From contig NZ_JAAEDH010000017.1 of NCBI RefSeq assembly GCF_018128965.1, positions 47,483 to 111,482 on the forward strand: 64,000 nt of DNA. Reading direction: 5' to 3'. This DNA is from Plastoroseomonas arctica. Lineage in GTDB: Bacteria; Pseudomonadota; Alphaproteobacteria; Acetobacterales; Acetobacteraceae. Positions 45,182 to 53,386 of this stretch are shown here, in pieces (position 1 is the stretch's first letter; every line of letters begins with the position of its first letter). The notes under the pieces are model-generated. The model made no database searches and had not been told where the DNA came from. It saw nothing but the letters and a program-made list of their open reading frames with translations. Made by a program: the position numbers and the translations under genes.

Positions 45182-46422
45182 CGCGAAAGGCCTTCGCCTG
45201 GGCGCTCTATGACTGGGCGAATTCGGCCTTCCCCACGGTGGTTTCCACCTTCGTCATCGCAGCCTATTTCACCCAAGGCATCGCGCCGGACCCGGTCACC
45301 GGGCAGGCGCGATGGGGGTGGATGCAGACGCTGGCGGGCCTCGCCATCGCCATCCTCGCGCCCATCATGGGCGCGGTCGCGGATTCCGGCGGAAGGCGGC
45401 GGCTGATGCTGCTGTGGTGCACGGTGGTCTGCGCCACCGCCACCGCCACGCTGTGGTTTGCCACGCCCGAGCCGGGCTCGGCGCTGCTCGCCCTCGCCGC
45501 CGTCGGCATCGCCACCATCGCTTTCGAGATCGGGACCGTCTTCTACAATTCCATGCTGCCGCAGGTCGCGACACCGGAGCAGACCGGGCGCGTCTCGGGC
45601 CTCGCCTGGGGGCTGGGCTATGCCGGCGGGCTGTGCTGCCTGGCCGTCTGCCTCGCGCTGGTGCTGCCGGCCACGCCGCCCTTCGGCCTGGACAAGGCCG
45701 CGAGCGAGCCTGTGCGCGCCGCCGCGCTGATCGTCGCCGTGTGGATGCTGGGCTTCGGCTGGCCGGTGCTGTTCGCCCTTCCCGACCCGCCGCCGCGCGA
45801 GCGTCCCGGCTGGGCCGCCGCCGCGCGCCTGGGGCTGACGGAAGTCGGGGCCGTGCTGCGGTCCCTGCCCCGTTCCCCGGCGCTGTTGCGCTTCATGGTC
45901 GCGCGGCTGTTCTACACCGACGGCCTGAACACGCTGTTTGCCTTCGGCGCCATCTTCGCGGCCGGCGTCTATGGACTGTCCTTCATCGAGATCATGATCT
46001 TCGGCATCGCGCTGAACGTCACCGCGGGCGCCGGCGCGGCCGGCTTCGGGCTGATCGAGGACCGTATCGGCAGCCGCACCACCATCCTGCTCGCGCTCAC
46101 CGGCGTGGCCTTCTTCGGCACCGGGCTGCTGGTCGCCTCCGGCACGCTTGCCTTCTGGCTGCTCGCGCTCCCGCTCGGCATCTTCGTCGGCCCAGCCCAG
46201 GCCGCGTCGCGATCGCTGATGGTGAAGATGGCGCCGGCCGACCAGGTCTCGGCGCATTTCGGGCTGTTCGCACTTTCCGGGCGGGTCACCGGCTTCCTCG
46301 GGCCCGCGGCGCTCGCCGCCGTCACCGAGATCACCGGCAGCCAGCGCGCGGGAATGGCGACAGTCATCGTCTTCCTCATCGCCGGCGGCGCGATCCTGGC
46401 CGGGATGCGCGGGCAACGCTGA
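45178..46422 (+). CDS. UMF1-family MFS transporter (Atg22-like)
   Basis: The 414-residue membrane protein has about 12 helices and the UMF1 N-terminal hallmark ALYDWANSAFPTVVSTFVIA, then APIMGAVADSGGRRR and GVYGLSFIEIMIFGI. Atg22, the yeast relative, exports amino acids from the vacuole. The ATGA overlap with glutamate dehydrogenase suggests a linked role, such as amino acid or keto acid transport. That is inference; bacterial substrates are unknown. Confidence 0.87.
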   Translation: MTRKAFAWALYDWANSAFPTVVSTFVIAAYFTQGIAPDPVTGQARWGWMQTLAGLAIAILAPIMGAVADSGGRRRLMLLWCTVVCATATATLWFATPEPGSALLALAAVGIATIAFEIGTVFYNSMLPQVATPEQTGRVSGLAWGLGYAGGLCCLAVCLALVLPATPPFGLDKAASEPVRAAALIVAVWMLGFGWPVLFALPDPPPRERPGWAAAARLGLTEVGAVLRSLPRSPALLRFMVARLFYTDGLNTLFAFGAIFAAGVYGLSFIEIMIFGIALNVTAGAGAAGFGLIEDRIGSRTTILLALTGVAFFGTGLLVASGTLAFWLLALPLGIFVGPAQAASRSLMVKMAPADQVSAHFGLFALSGRVTGFLGPAALAAVTEITGSQRAGMATVIVFLIAGGAILAGMRGQR

Positions 46423-46487
46423 GCGCCCCTTTCCGTCACACCGCTTGGGCGCTATCACCCGCGGCACGAACAGGGAGAGAAAAGTCA

Positions 46488-47459
46488 ATGACCGGGATCA
46501 CGCGCCGCGCAGCCCTCGCCTCCGCCGGCATCCTCGCCGCCCCCGCCGCACTCCGCGCCCAAGCCGCGCAGCAGCTCGCAATCGCCACGGGCACCACGGG
46601 CGGCGTCTACTACCCGCTCGGCGGCGCGCTGGCGAACTACCTCTCGCGCGGCATCCCCGGCATGAGCGCAACCGTCGAAGTCACCGGCGGGTCCACCGCC
46701 AACTTCCAGCTGCTCGGCGCCAATCGCGTCGGCCTGCTGTTCGGCCAGGTCGATGCCGGGGTGGACGCCATCCGCGGCGCCGGGCCGTTCCGCGGCCGCG
46801 TGGTCCCCGCCCGCGCCATCGCAGTGCTCTACACCAACCGCATGCAGGTGGTGACCACCACCAGCACAGGCGTGCGCACGATGGGCGACCTCCGCGGCAA
46901 GCGCATCTCCACCGGCGCGCCGGGTTCGGCCACCGAACTGTTTGCGCTGCGCGTCATCGAGGCCGCGGGCCTCAACATCGCGTCGGACTTCCGCGGCCGC
47001 GAACGCCTCTCGCCCGCCGAGAGCACCAACGCGCTGAAGGACGGCAAGATCGACGCCTACTTCTTCGTCTCCGGCGTGCCGACCTCCGCCATCACCGACC
47101 TGGCCGCGACGCCGGGGACCACGCTGCACCTCATCGACCACGCGAACCTGCACGCGGCGATCGTGGAGAAGCACGGGCCGGTCTACTTCCCCGAAGTGAT
47201 CCCCGCCGGGACCTATCCGGGACAGACCACGGACAACGCACAGCTCTCGGTCGCCAATGTGCTGGCGGTGCGCGAGGACATGCCGGCGGCACTGGTGACG
47301 CAGATCCTGAACATCACCTGGAGCAGCCGCGAAGACTGGGCGCGGGTGCATGCGGAGGCGCGGAACTTCAACCTCGCGGCGCAGAAGACGGCGGCGGCGG
47401 GGATTCCGTGGCATCCGGCGGCGGAGGCGTTCTGGCGCGGCCAGGGCGCGACGCTGTAG
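46488..47459 (+). CDS. TAXI-family TRAP transporter solute-binding protein
   Basis: The 323-residue periplasmic protein has a twin-arginine-like start (MTGITRRAALASAG) with cleavage near LRA-QAA. The TAXI signature is present as IATGTTGGVYYPLGGALANY, plus TGGSTANFQLL and GAPGSATELFALRVIEAAG. It captures a substrate (family examples include glutamate or 2-oxo acids) for the fused permease that follows 71 bp downstream. ATG 46488 follows GGGAGAG. The gap holds repeat copy C. Confidence 0.93.
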   Translation: MTGITRRAALASAGILAAPAALRAQAAQQLAIATGTTGGVYYPLGGALANYLSRGIPGMSATVEVTGGSTANFQLLGANRVGLLFGQVDAGVDAIRGAGPFRGRVVPARAIAVLYTNRMQVVTTTSTGVRTMGDLRGKRISTGAPGSATELFALRVIEAAGLNIASDFRGRERLSPAESTNALKDGKIDAYFFVSGVPTSAITDLAATPGTTLHLIDHANLHAAIVEKHGPVYFPEVIPAGTYPGQTTDNAQLSVANVLAVREDMPAALVTQILNITWSSREDWARVHAEARNFNLAAQKTAAAGIPWHPAAEAFWRGQGATL

Positions 47460-47469
47460 AAGAAAGCAT

Positions 47470-47512
47470 GGGGGGAAAGAATTCCCCCCAACCCCTCTTC
47501 TTTTATTTTTAG
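47470..47512 (+). repeat. dispersed AT-rich palindromic repeat, copy C; terminator-like
   Basis: GGGGGGAAAGAATTCCCCCC (47470-47489) forms an 8-bp stem with a 4-base loop. It is followed by AACCCC and a T-rich run, TCTTCTTTTATTTTT. It starts 10 bases after the receptor stop and ends 18 before the permease start, so it could act as an attenuating intrinsic terminator inside the operon. It has the same core as copies at 25983, 36288, 36446 and 49541. Confidence 0.75.
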
Positions 47513-47530
47513 TCACTAAGAGAAGCACCC

Positions 47531-49549
47531 ATGGCCGAACTCGATGCCACCACGACCAAGCGCATCGAGGAACTGATCGAGGCGGAAGAAGGCTCCCAGA
47601 ACAAGTTCACCGGCGTCCTCGGCGTGGTCGCCGTCGCGACGGCGCTGGCGATGGCCCTGTTCCACCTCTGGGCGGCCTGGGACATCGTGCCGACGACCGT
47701 GCTGCGCTACGTCCATGTCGGGTTCGCGCTGGTGCTCGGCTTCTACCTGTTCCCGGTGTCCAAGCGGTTCCGGCACAAGCTGATGCCGTGGGACATCATC
47801 CTCGTCGCGGCCTCGATCTACGTCATCTACTACCTGGTGACCGGCGGCGATGACCTGCAGGACCGCTACATCTTCCCCGAACCGATGGACGTCATCGTCG
47901 GCTGGGTCCTCATTGGCCTGGTGCTGGAAGTCGCACGCCGCGCCACCGGGCCGGTGATGCCGGTCGTGGCCCTGGGCTTCCTGCTCTACGCCTTCTTCGG
48001 CAACCACCTGCCCGCGCCCTGGCAGCACCAGGGCTATGGCGGCGAACGCCTGGTGCCGCACCTCACCATCACGCTCGAGGGCATCTTCGGCACCGCGATC
48101 GACGTCTCGGCCACGCTGATCATCCTGTTCACCATCTATGGTGCGATCCTGCAGAATTCCGGCGCGGGCAAGTTCTTCGTGGACTTTTCCTTCGCCATCA
48201 CCGGCGGCAAGCCGAGCAGCGCCGGGCGCACCGTGGTGCTCTCCTCCTTCCTGTTGGGCGGGCCGTCCGGGTCGGGTGTCGCCACCACCGTGACGCTGGG
48301 CACCGTCGCCTGGCCGATGATGAAGCGCGTGGGCTACCGCGCCGATGACGCAGGCGGGCTGCTCGCGGCCGGCGGGCTCGGGGCGATCATCTCGCCGCCG
48401 GTGCTGGGTGCGGCCGCCTTCCTGATCGCCGAGTATCTCAAGATCGGCTATCTCGACGTGCTGCGCATGGTCGCGATCCCGACCGTGCTCTACTACGCCT
48501 CGCTGCTGTTCATGGTGGAGCTGGACCAGCGCCGCATCGCCGCCCGCGTGGGGGCGAGTGCCGCGGCCGCCGCGATGGCCGAGGCGATGCAGGTCGAACG
48601 CGCCGGCGCGCTGGTGCGGCAATACGGGTTCCACTTTACCTCGCTCGTCGCGATCATCGTGTTCATGTCGATCGGGTATTCGCCGACGCTGTCGGTGCTC
48701 TACGCGATGGTGGTGGGCGTGGTGCTCTCCTTCCTGCGCAAGGACTCCGCACTGACGCCGCGCAAGCTGGTGAACACGCTCGCCGAGGGCGCGATCCAGT
48801 CGGTTGGCATCGCGGCCACCTGCGCTTGTGCGGGCATCATCGTGGGCGTGATCACGCTGACCGGGCTGGGCTTGAAGTTCTCCGACATCGCGATCCAGGC
48901 GGCGGGCGGTTCGGTGGTCATTACCGCGCTCTACACCGCCTTGATCGTGTGGGTGGTGGGCCTCGCGGTGCCGGTGACGGCCAGCTACATCATCTGCGCT
49001 GTGGTGGCCGCGCCCGCCCTGACCAAGCTGGGTGTGCCGGACTACGCGGCGCATATGTTCGTCTTCTACTATGCGGTCTTGTCGGAGGTTTCGCCGCCCA
49101 CCGCCCTGTCGCCCTTCGCGGCTGCCGCGATCACGGGTGCCGGCCCCTACCGCACCACCTTGCAGGCGTGGAAGTACACCTTGCCGGCGTTCCTGCTGCC
49201 CTTCGTCTTCGTCACCGACCCCGAGGGCGTGGGCCTGCTGCTGTCCTACACGCCGACGATGACCTGGGTGGACGTCGTCTGGCAGACATTTTTGGCCGCC
49301 GCGGGCCTGGCCGCGCTGTCGGCCGCCGCGCAGGGTTTCGCGATTCGCGCGCTGGCCGTGTGGGAGCGCGTCGCGATGGCCTTCGCCGGCCTGTTGATGA
49401 TCTTCCCCGCGCTGTTCGAAGCCGGCTTTGGCGACGCCCTGCCCTACCCGCACTGGATCGGCATCGTGGTGGCCCTTGGACTTGTCGCGTTCAACGGCCG
49501 TCGCGCATTGGTCCCGTCCGTGCTGCCGGGAACCAGTAAGCAAAAATAA
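47531..49549 (+). CDS. TRAP transporter permease, fused small and large (4TM-12TM) subunits
   Basis: The 672-residue membrane protein joins a DctQ-like N-terminal part (about 1-165) to a DctM-like large part (about 170-672). The large part includes GGPSGSGVATTVTLGTVAWP, LLAAGGLGAIISPPVLGAAA and VSPPTALSPFAAAAITGA, typical of TAXI-type fused permeases. It uses the sodium or proton gradient to import what the TAXI protein binds. Its stop codon TAA (49547-49549) lies within the A-rich end of repeat copy D, so the repeat encodes the last residues. Confidence 0.95.
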   Translation: MAELDATTTKRIEELIEAEEGSQNKFTGVLGVVAVATALAMALFHLWAAWDIVPTTVLRYVHVGFALVLGFYLFPVSKRFRHKLMPWDIILVAASIYVIYYLVTGGDDLQDRYIFPEPMDVIVGWVLIGLVLEVARRATGPVMPVVALGFLLYAFFGNHLPAPWQHQGYGGERLVPHLTITLEGIFGTAIDVSATLIILFTIYGAILQNSGAGKFFVDFSFAITGGKPSSAGRTVVLSSFLLGGPSGSGVATTVTLGTVAWPMMKRVGYRADDAGGLLAAGGLGAIISPPVLGAAAFLIAEYLKIGYLDVLRMVAIPTVLYYASLLFMVELDQRRIAARVGASAAAAAMAEAMQVERAGALVRQYGFHFTSLVAIIVFMSIGYSPTLSVLYAMVVGVVLSFLRKDSALTPRKLVNTLAEGAIQSVGIAATCACAGIIVGVITLTGLGLKFSDIAIQAAGGSVVITALYTALIVWVVGLAVPVTASYIICAVVAAPALTKLGVPDYAAHMFVFYYAVLSEVSPPTALSPFAAAAITGAGPYRTTLQAWKYTLPAFLLPFVFVTDPEGVGLLLSYTPTMTWVDVVWQTFLAAAGLAALSAAAQGFAIRALAVWERVAMAFAGLLMIFPALFEAGFGDALPYPHWIGIVVALGLVAFNGRRALVPSVLPGTSKQK

Positions 49550-49597
49550 AAGAAAGGGCGAAAACCTACAGGTTGTCGGGGAGAATTCTTTCCCCCG
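49541..49597 (-). repeat. dispersed AT-rich palindromic repeat, copy D
   Basis: Read on the minus strand: GGGGGAAAGAATTCTCCCC (49578-49596), then an imperfect palindrome with AACCT/AGGTT arms (within 49559-49578), then CCCTTTCTTTTATTTTTG. The layout is the same as copy A, but the inner palindrome has a different sequence. It overlaps the end of the TRAP permease gene. On the plus strand the GGGGAGAATTCTTTCCCC stem could end the TRAP transcript. Confidence 0.72.
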
Positions 49598-49623
49598 CTG
49601 CTTTCTGCGCTTAGTTTCGCGTC

Positions 49624-50280
49624 ATGCGTGTATGTGCCTTCCTGATTCTCGCCCTGCTTTCCGCCTGCGGCGAAACCGCGACCAGCGACATCCTCCGCGT
49701 CCTCGTCTGGCCGATCCCGGTTCCCAGTTTCGATGGCCCGCCCGAGGATCGCAGCGCACGGGCGCGCTGGGATGATGGCTCGGCGCGTCCGCCGCAGGGC
49801 CCGGCGGTGGCGCTCACCATGGGGTCGCGGCGCGCCGTCGCGCGGTTGGTCTCCGTGCAGGGCGAGCGGCGCACCTGGCGCAGCAGTGGCGGCGTGGTGG
49901 TGGTGACGGAGGGCGCGCGGATCGTCGCGACCTCGGGCCTCTACGACGTGCTGGCCACCACGCGGTTCGAGGGGCCGGATCCTTTGGACAATCCGCGCGC
50001 CTTGCTCACGCGCGAGGGCCGGGCGCGGCGCATCGTGGACCTCATGGGTTCGGATCGGGAGCCGGCGCGGATGCGCTTCGGCCTGATCCTCGATTGCACC
50101 TTGCAAGCGCGCGAGGAGGGTGGCGCCTTGCTGGTGGACGAGGAGTGCGAGGGTGCTGCGAGCTTCGCCAACCGCTTCTTCGCCAACCCCGAGACGGGCG
50201 CGGTCTTCCGTGCCGAGCAGTGGGTGGGCGACAGGGTCGCGATGCTGGAGATCGAGTTCCTCAACCCGAGCGCCAACTGA
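49624..50280 (+). CDS. YjbF/GfcB-like exopolysaccharide lipoprotein
   Basis: The 218-residue lipoprotein has the lipobox LLSAC (Cys at about residue 15) and the YjbF/GfcB layout of a beta-rich domain: VALTMGSRRAVARLVSVQG, RTWRSSGGVVVVTEGARIVA, TSGLYDVLATTRFEG and a C-terminal EFLNPSAN. GfcB/YjbF proteins are encoded with YjbH/GfcD and SLBB proteins in group 4 capsule-type loci, which is the case here. The exact role is unknown. Its last 20 bases overlap the end of the convergent WecA-like gene. Confidence 0.8.
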   Translation: MRVCAFLILALLSACGETATSDILRVLVWPIPVPSFDGPPEDRSARARWDDGSARPPQGPAVALTMGSRRAVARLVSVQGERRTWRSSGGVVVVTEGARIVATSGLYDVLATTRFEGPDPLDNPRALLTREGRARRIVDLMGSDREPARMRFGLILDCTLQAREEGGALLVDEECEGAASFANRFFANPETGAVFRAEQWVGDRVAMLEIEFLNPSAN

Positions 50281-51319
50281 GGCCCGCGGCGCGCACCCGG
50301 CGCGCGACGTAGCCGAGCCAGGCGAGTTGCACCAGGATCGCGGGTAGCACGACCAGCGGCTTTGCTTCGGGTGAGAGGCGCAGGAACAGCGCCACCAGCG
50401 CGCCGTGGAAGCACACGAATACCCAATGCACGAGCGCCACGCGGCGCACGGAGACGCCGCTTCGCTGCGCCATCTGATACAGGTGGCTGCGGTGCGGCGC
50501 GCTGATCCGTTCGCGCATCAGCGCCCGGCGGAGCAAGGTAAATCCGGTGTCGAAGAGCAGCCCGAACAATAGCAGCGGCACGATCAGGAACGAGAGCTGC
50601 TGCAGGTCGAAGCGCGCCGACGCGACGGCCAAGACGGCCATCACGAATCCCAGGAACTGGCTGCCGACATCGCCCATGAAGATGCGCGCCGGGTGCAGGT
50701 TGAAGGGCAGGAAGCCCGCAAGCCCCGCCGCCAGGATCAGCGCGCAGGCATAGACGAACAGCCCACCCTCCTGCGCTGCGATCAGCGCCAGGATCGCGCA
50801 GGCGAGGAACAGCGAGCCGCCCACCAGCCCATCCAACCCATCCATGAAGTTCACCGCATTGGTGCAGGCGATGATCCAGAACAGGGTGAGCGCGACACCG
50901 GCGAAGCCGAGGCTCACCATGCCCAGGCCGGGCATCGACAAGCGGTCGAGGGCAATGCCGCCCGCCACCGCCACCAGCGCCGCGCCGGCCTGGGCAGCGA
51001 GCTTCACGATGAAGCGGAAATCCCAGATGTCGTCGAGCAAGGCGACCAGTGCGATCGCCGCCGCCGCCGCGATCACGCCGACGAATTGCGTATCGGCCAG
51101 CCGCGCGAAGGCGGCGACCTGGAACAGCACCGCCATGCCGACCAGGAAGGCGACCACGATGCCGACGCCACCGCCCTTGGGCGTGGGGTGCTTGTGCGCC
51201 TTACGCGCGTCGGGATGGTCAAGGATCGGCCGCGCGATCATCAGCCGCACGCAGAGCGCGGAGATCAGCGCGAGCACGCCCGCGAAGGCCAAGTGGCGGA
51301 GGAAGGCTTCGAGGGTCAT
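50261..51319 (-). CDS. undecaprenyl-phosphate sugar-phosphate transferase (WecA/MraY family)
   Basis: The 352-residue membrane protein has about ten helices and the family motifs KHPTPKGGGVGIV, the DDxxD in LLDDIWDF, NAVNFMDGLDGLVGG, FMGDVGSQFLGF and the HRSHLYQ loop. It would transfer a GlcNAc- or similar sugar-phosphate to undecaprenyl phosphate and so start a repeat unit. The frame is open well upstream, inside the YjbH gene, but ATG 51319 is the first sensible start. It follows the YjbH gene on the same strand with a 25-bp gap. Confidence 0.93.
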   Translation of the reverse strand: MTLEAFLRHLAFAGVLALISALCVRLMIARPILDHPDARKAHKHPTPKGGGVGIVVAFLVGMAVLFQVAAFARLADTQFVGVIAAAAAIALVALLDDIWDFRFIVKLAAQAGAALVAVAGGIALDRLSMPGLGMVSLGFAGVALTLFWIIACTNAVNFMDGLDGLVGGSLFLACAILALIAAQEGGLFVYACALILAAGLAGFLPFNLHPARIFMGDVGSQFLGFVMAVLAVASARFDLQQLSFLIVPLLLFGLLFDTGFTLLRRALMRERISAPHRSHLYQMAQRSGVSVRRVALVHWVFVCFHGALVALFLRLSPEAKPLVVLPAILVQLAWLGYVARRVRAAGLSWRSG

Positions 51320-51344
51320 GTGGCGCCTCAATACCCGCCCGGCC

Positions 51345-53363
51345 CTAACGCAGGAACCCCCCGGCGCCGCGGCGGAAATCATCCGCGCGCCCATCGCGGG
51401 TGAGCTCGTAGAGTGGGCTGTCCACCGCCATGCGCTGGCCGCCATCGCGCTGCACCGGGCGGATGGTCGCGCCAACCGAGGACCGGCTCTCGACCCCGAA
51501 CAGGTCGAGCGGGACGCGCAGGAAGATGCCCTTGTCGAAGCTGCCCTCCCCAAAGCGGCGAAACGGCGCGTCGGTAAGCGTGGCGAAGGCGCCGACTTCG
51601 ATCCCGGAATCGAAGCGGCGGGAAAGTTCGAGCGTGGCGCCCCAATCGCCCGCGAGATAGCGCCCCGCGCGGATGGTGGCGTGCAGGTTCCAAAGCGGCA
51701 GGTCTGCATGCAGCGAGACATGCCCGGTGGTGACAGCATAGCGCCGCAAACGCGCATCCTGCTCGAAGGCGCGCTGCCGCACCCAGGCGAGGTCGAGCCC
51801 GATGGCGTAGGGCTGGTCGTTCGGGCGCCACAGGATTTCTCCCGAGGCGCCGGCGAACATCGGCTCCAGGTATCCCACCGTGGTGCGCGCGAAGACATCC
51901 GGTGCGAGCGCCCAGATGCGCTCGGCGTAGAGCGCGGGGATCGCGAGGTGCTCGGCGCCGCTTGCGTAGCGGGCCGCGTCGCTGCGCACGCGCGGCAGCT
52001 GGCTGTCGGAAGGTGCTGCGCGGTCCAGATTCTGCGCGAAGGCGTGCTGCAACCCGCCGGCGATCGCGAACCCAGCGCCCAGTGACACCCGCGCACCGCC
52101 GACCAGTGATGCCTGGTAGAGCAGCGTCTCGCGCGGGTCGCCGAAGGACAGGCGCAGGCGCGGCTCGATGCCCCAGTCCAGCCCAAGCGCAGGCGCGGTG
52201 GCACCGTGGGGCAGCGGATTGCCGGCGGGCAGCAGACGCGCCGTGGCGAACACTTCCTCAAAGCTGCCCTGGCCGAGGCTCGCGGCCTCCATTGCCTCGC
52301 GCAGCACCTGCACGCGCGCGATCTCCACGCTGTCGCGCCACCAGGCGAGCGTCACCTGCTCGACCTGCGGCGGCAGCGCCGGCTGGGCGGCGCGCATCAC
52401 CCGGCCGACGGTCTGCGCAAGGGTACGGTAGCGGCCTCCGGTGAAGGCGATCACCGCCTCGGGCCCATTCAGGTCCACCGCCAGAAGCCGGAAGCCCTGC
52501 GCCGCCAGCGCCTCGCCGAGACGCCCGCCATCGGCCTCGCGCAGGCGGGGCTCCAGCGGCGGCGGGTCCGGCAAGGCGGCACGCGGCGGGGCGCCGGCAT
52601 CAAAGCGCGCGGAGACGCGGAACAGCAGGTCGGTGCCATGGACGAAGAAGACGCCCGCGTCGAAATGCTCGTCGCTCCACTGCAGCCCGGCGTTGAATCG
52701 CGAATCCGCGAGGCCGCGGCGGCGGCGTTCGTCGCGCCGCTCATCGCCGGAATATTCGAGCTTCACCCGCAGGTTCTCGAGGCCCGGCACACGCGCCTCG
52801 ACGCCGCCGAACAGCGAGACCTCGGGGCCGCGGAACCAGACCCGCGGGTCCGGGCGCCCACCCTGGCCGACATCGCGCGGGCGGCGGGAAAAACCCGGCG
52901 CGCCGATGCGCAGCGGGTTGGTGAGATCGCCGGCATTGCCCAGGCGCCCCCAGCCCATGCCCAAGGTCACATCGACCGGGCCGAACCGGCGCGAGGCCAC
53001 CAGGTATTCGCCGGCATAGATCCCGGTGCCAGCGAGATCCTGCAGGCCCACCGCGAGGGCGGGCAGGAAGGCATCCTCCTCCCACAGGCGAACGCGCACA
53101 TCGAAGGAGCGGTCGGTGGTGTTGCCGCGGCCGGTGGTGGCGTTCAGCCGGTCGGCGACGCGGAACACCGCCTGCATCCAGGGCAGCGCCTGCAGGGACA
53201 GGGCATAGAAGTCGCGCTGGCGACGGATGGCGGCGGCTGCCTCGAGCGTGCCGTCCGGACGCAGCCGTGCATTGGGCATCTCGATGAGCCCGGCGCCACC
53301 GAAATTGCCCCCGGTTTCCTGCGCGGCCACGCAAAGCGGCATCAGGATGAGCAGCGCGCACAT
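51345..53363 (-). CDS. YjbH/GfcD-like outer-membrane protein
   Basis: The 672-residue exported protein starts with a signal peptide (MCALLILMPLCVAA-QETGG) and the YjbH hallmark GGNFGGAGLIEMPNARLRPD. A long alternating-strand beta-barrel-like sequence follows: an N-terminal half to about 280, a small alpha/beta module (ALAAQGFRLLAVDLNGPEAV) and a second barrel-like half. YjbH relatives are predicted lipid-facing barrels that take part in exopolysaccharide release. It lies between the SLBB export gene and the WecA-like gene. The start may be a few codons further upstream. Confidence 0.85.
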   Translation of the reverse strand: MCALLILMPLCVAAQETGGNFGGAGLIEMPNARLRPDGTLEAAAAIRRQRDFYALSLQALPWMQAVFRVADRLNATTGRGNTTDRSFDVRVRLWEEDAFLPALAVGLQDLAGTGIYAGEYLVASRRFGPVDVTLGMGWGRLGNAGDLTNPLRIGAPGFSRRPRDVGQGGRPDPRVWFRGPEVSLFGGVEARVPGLENLRVKLEYSGDERRDERRRRGLADSRFNAGLQWSDEHFDAGVFFVHGTDLLFRVSARFDAGAPPRAALPDPPPLEPRLREADGGRLGEALAAQGFRLLAVDLNGPEAVIAFTGGRYRTLAQTVGRVMRAAQPALPPQVEQVTLAWWRDSVEIARVQVLREAMEAASLGQGSFEEVFATARLLPAGNPLPHGATAPALGLDWGIEPRLRLSFGDPRETLLYQASLVGGARVSLGAGFAIAGGLQHAFAQNLDRAAPSDSQLPRVRSDAARYASGAEHLAIPALYAERIWALAPDVFARTTVGYLEPMFAGASGEILWRPNDQPYAIGLDLAWVRQRAFEQDARLRRYAVTTGHVSLHADLPLWNLHATIRAGRYLAGDWGATLELSRRFDSGIEVGAFATLTDAPFRRFGEGSFDKGIFLRVPLDLFGVESRSSVGATIRPVQRDGGQRMAVDSPLYELTRDGRADDFRRGAGGFLR

Positions 53364-53386
53364 CCATCGCGAGAACGCCCGAGCCT

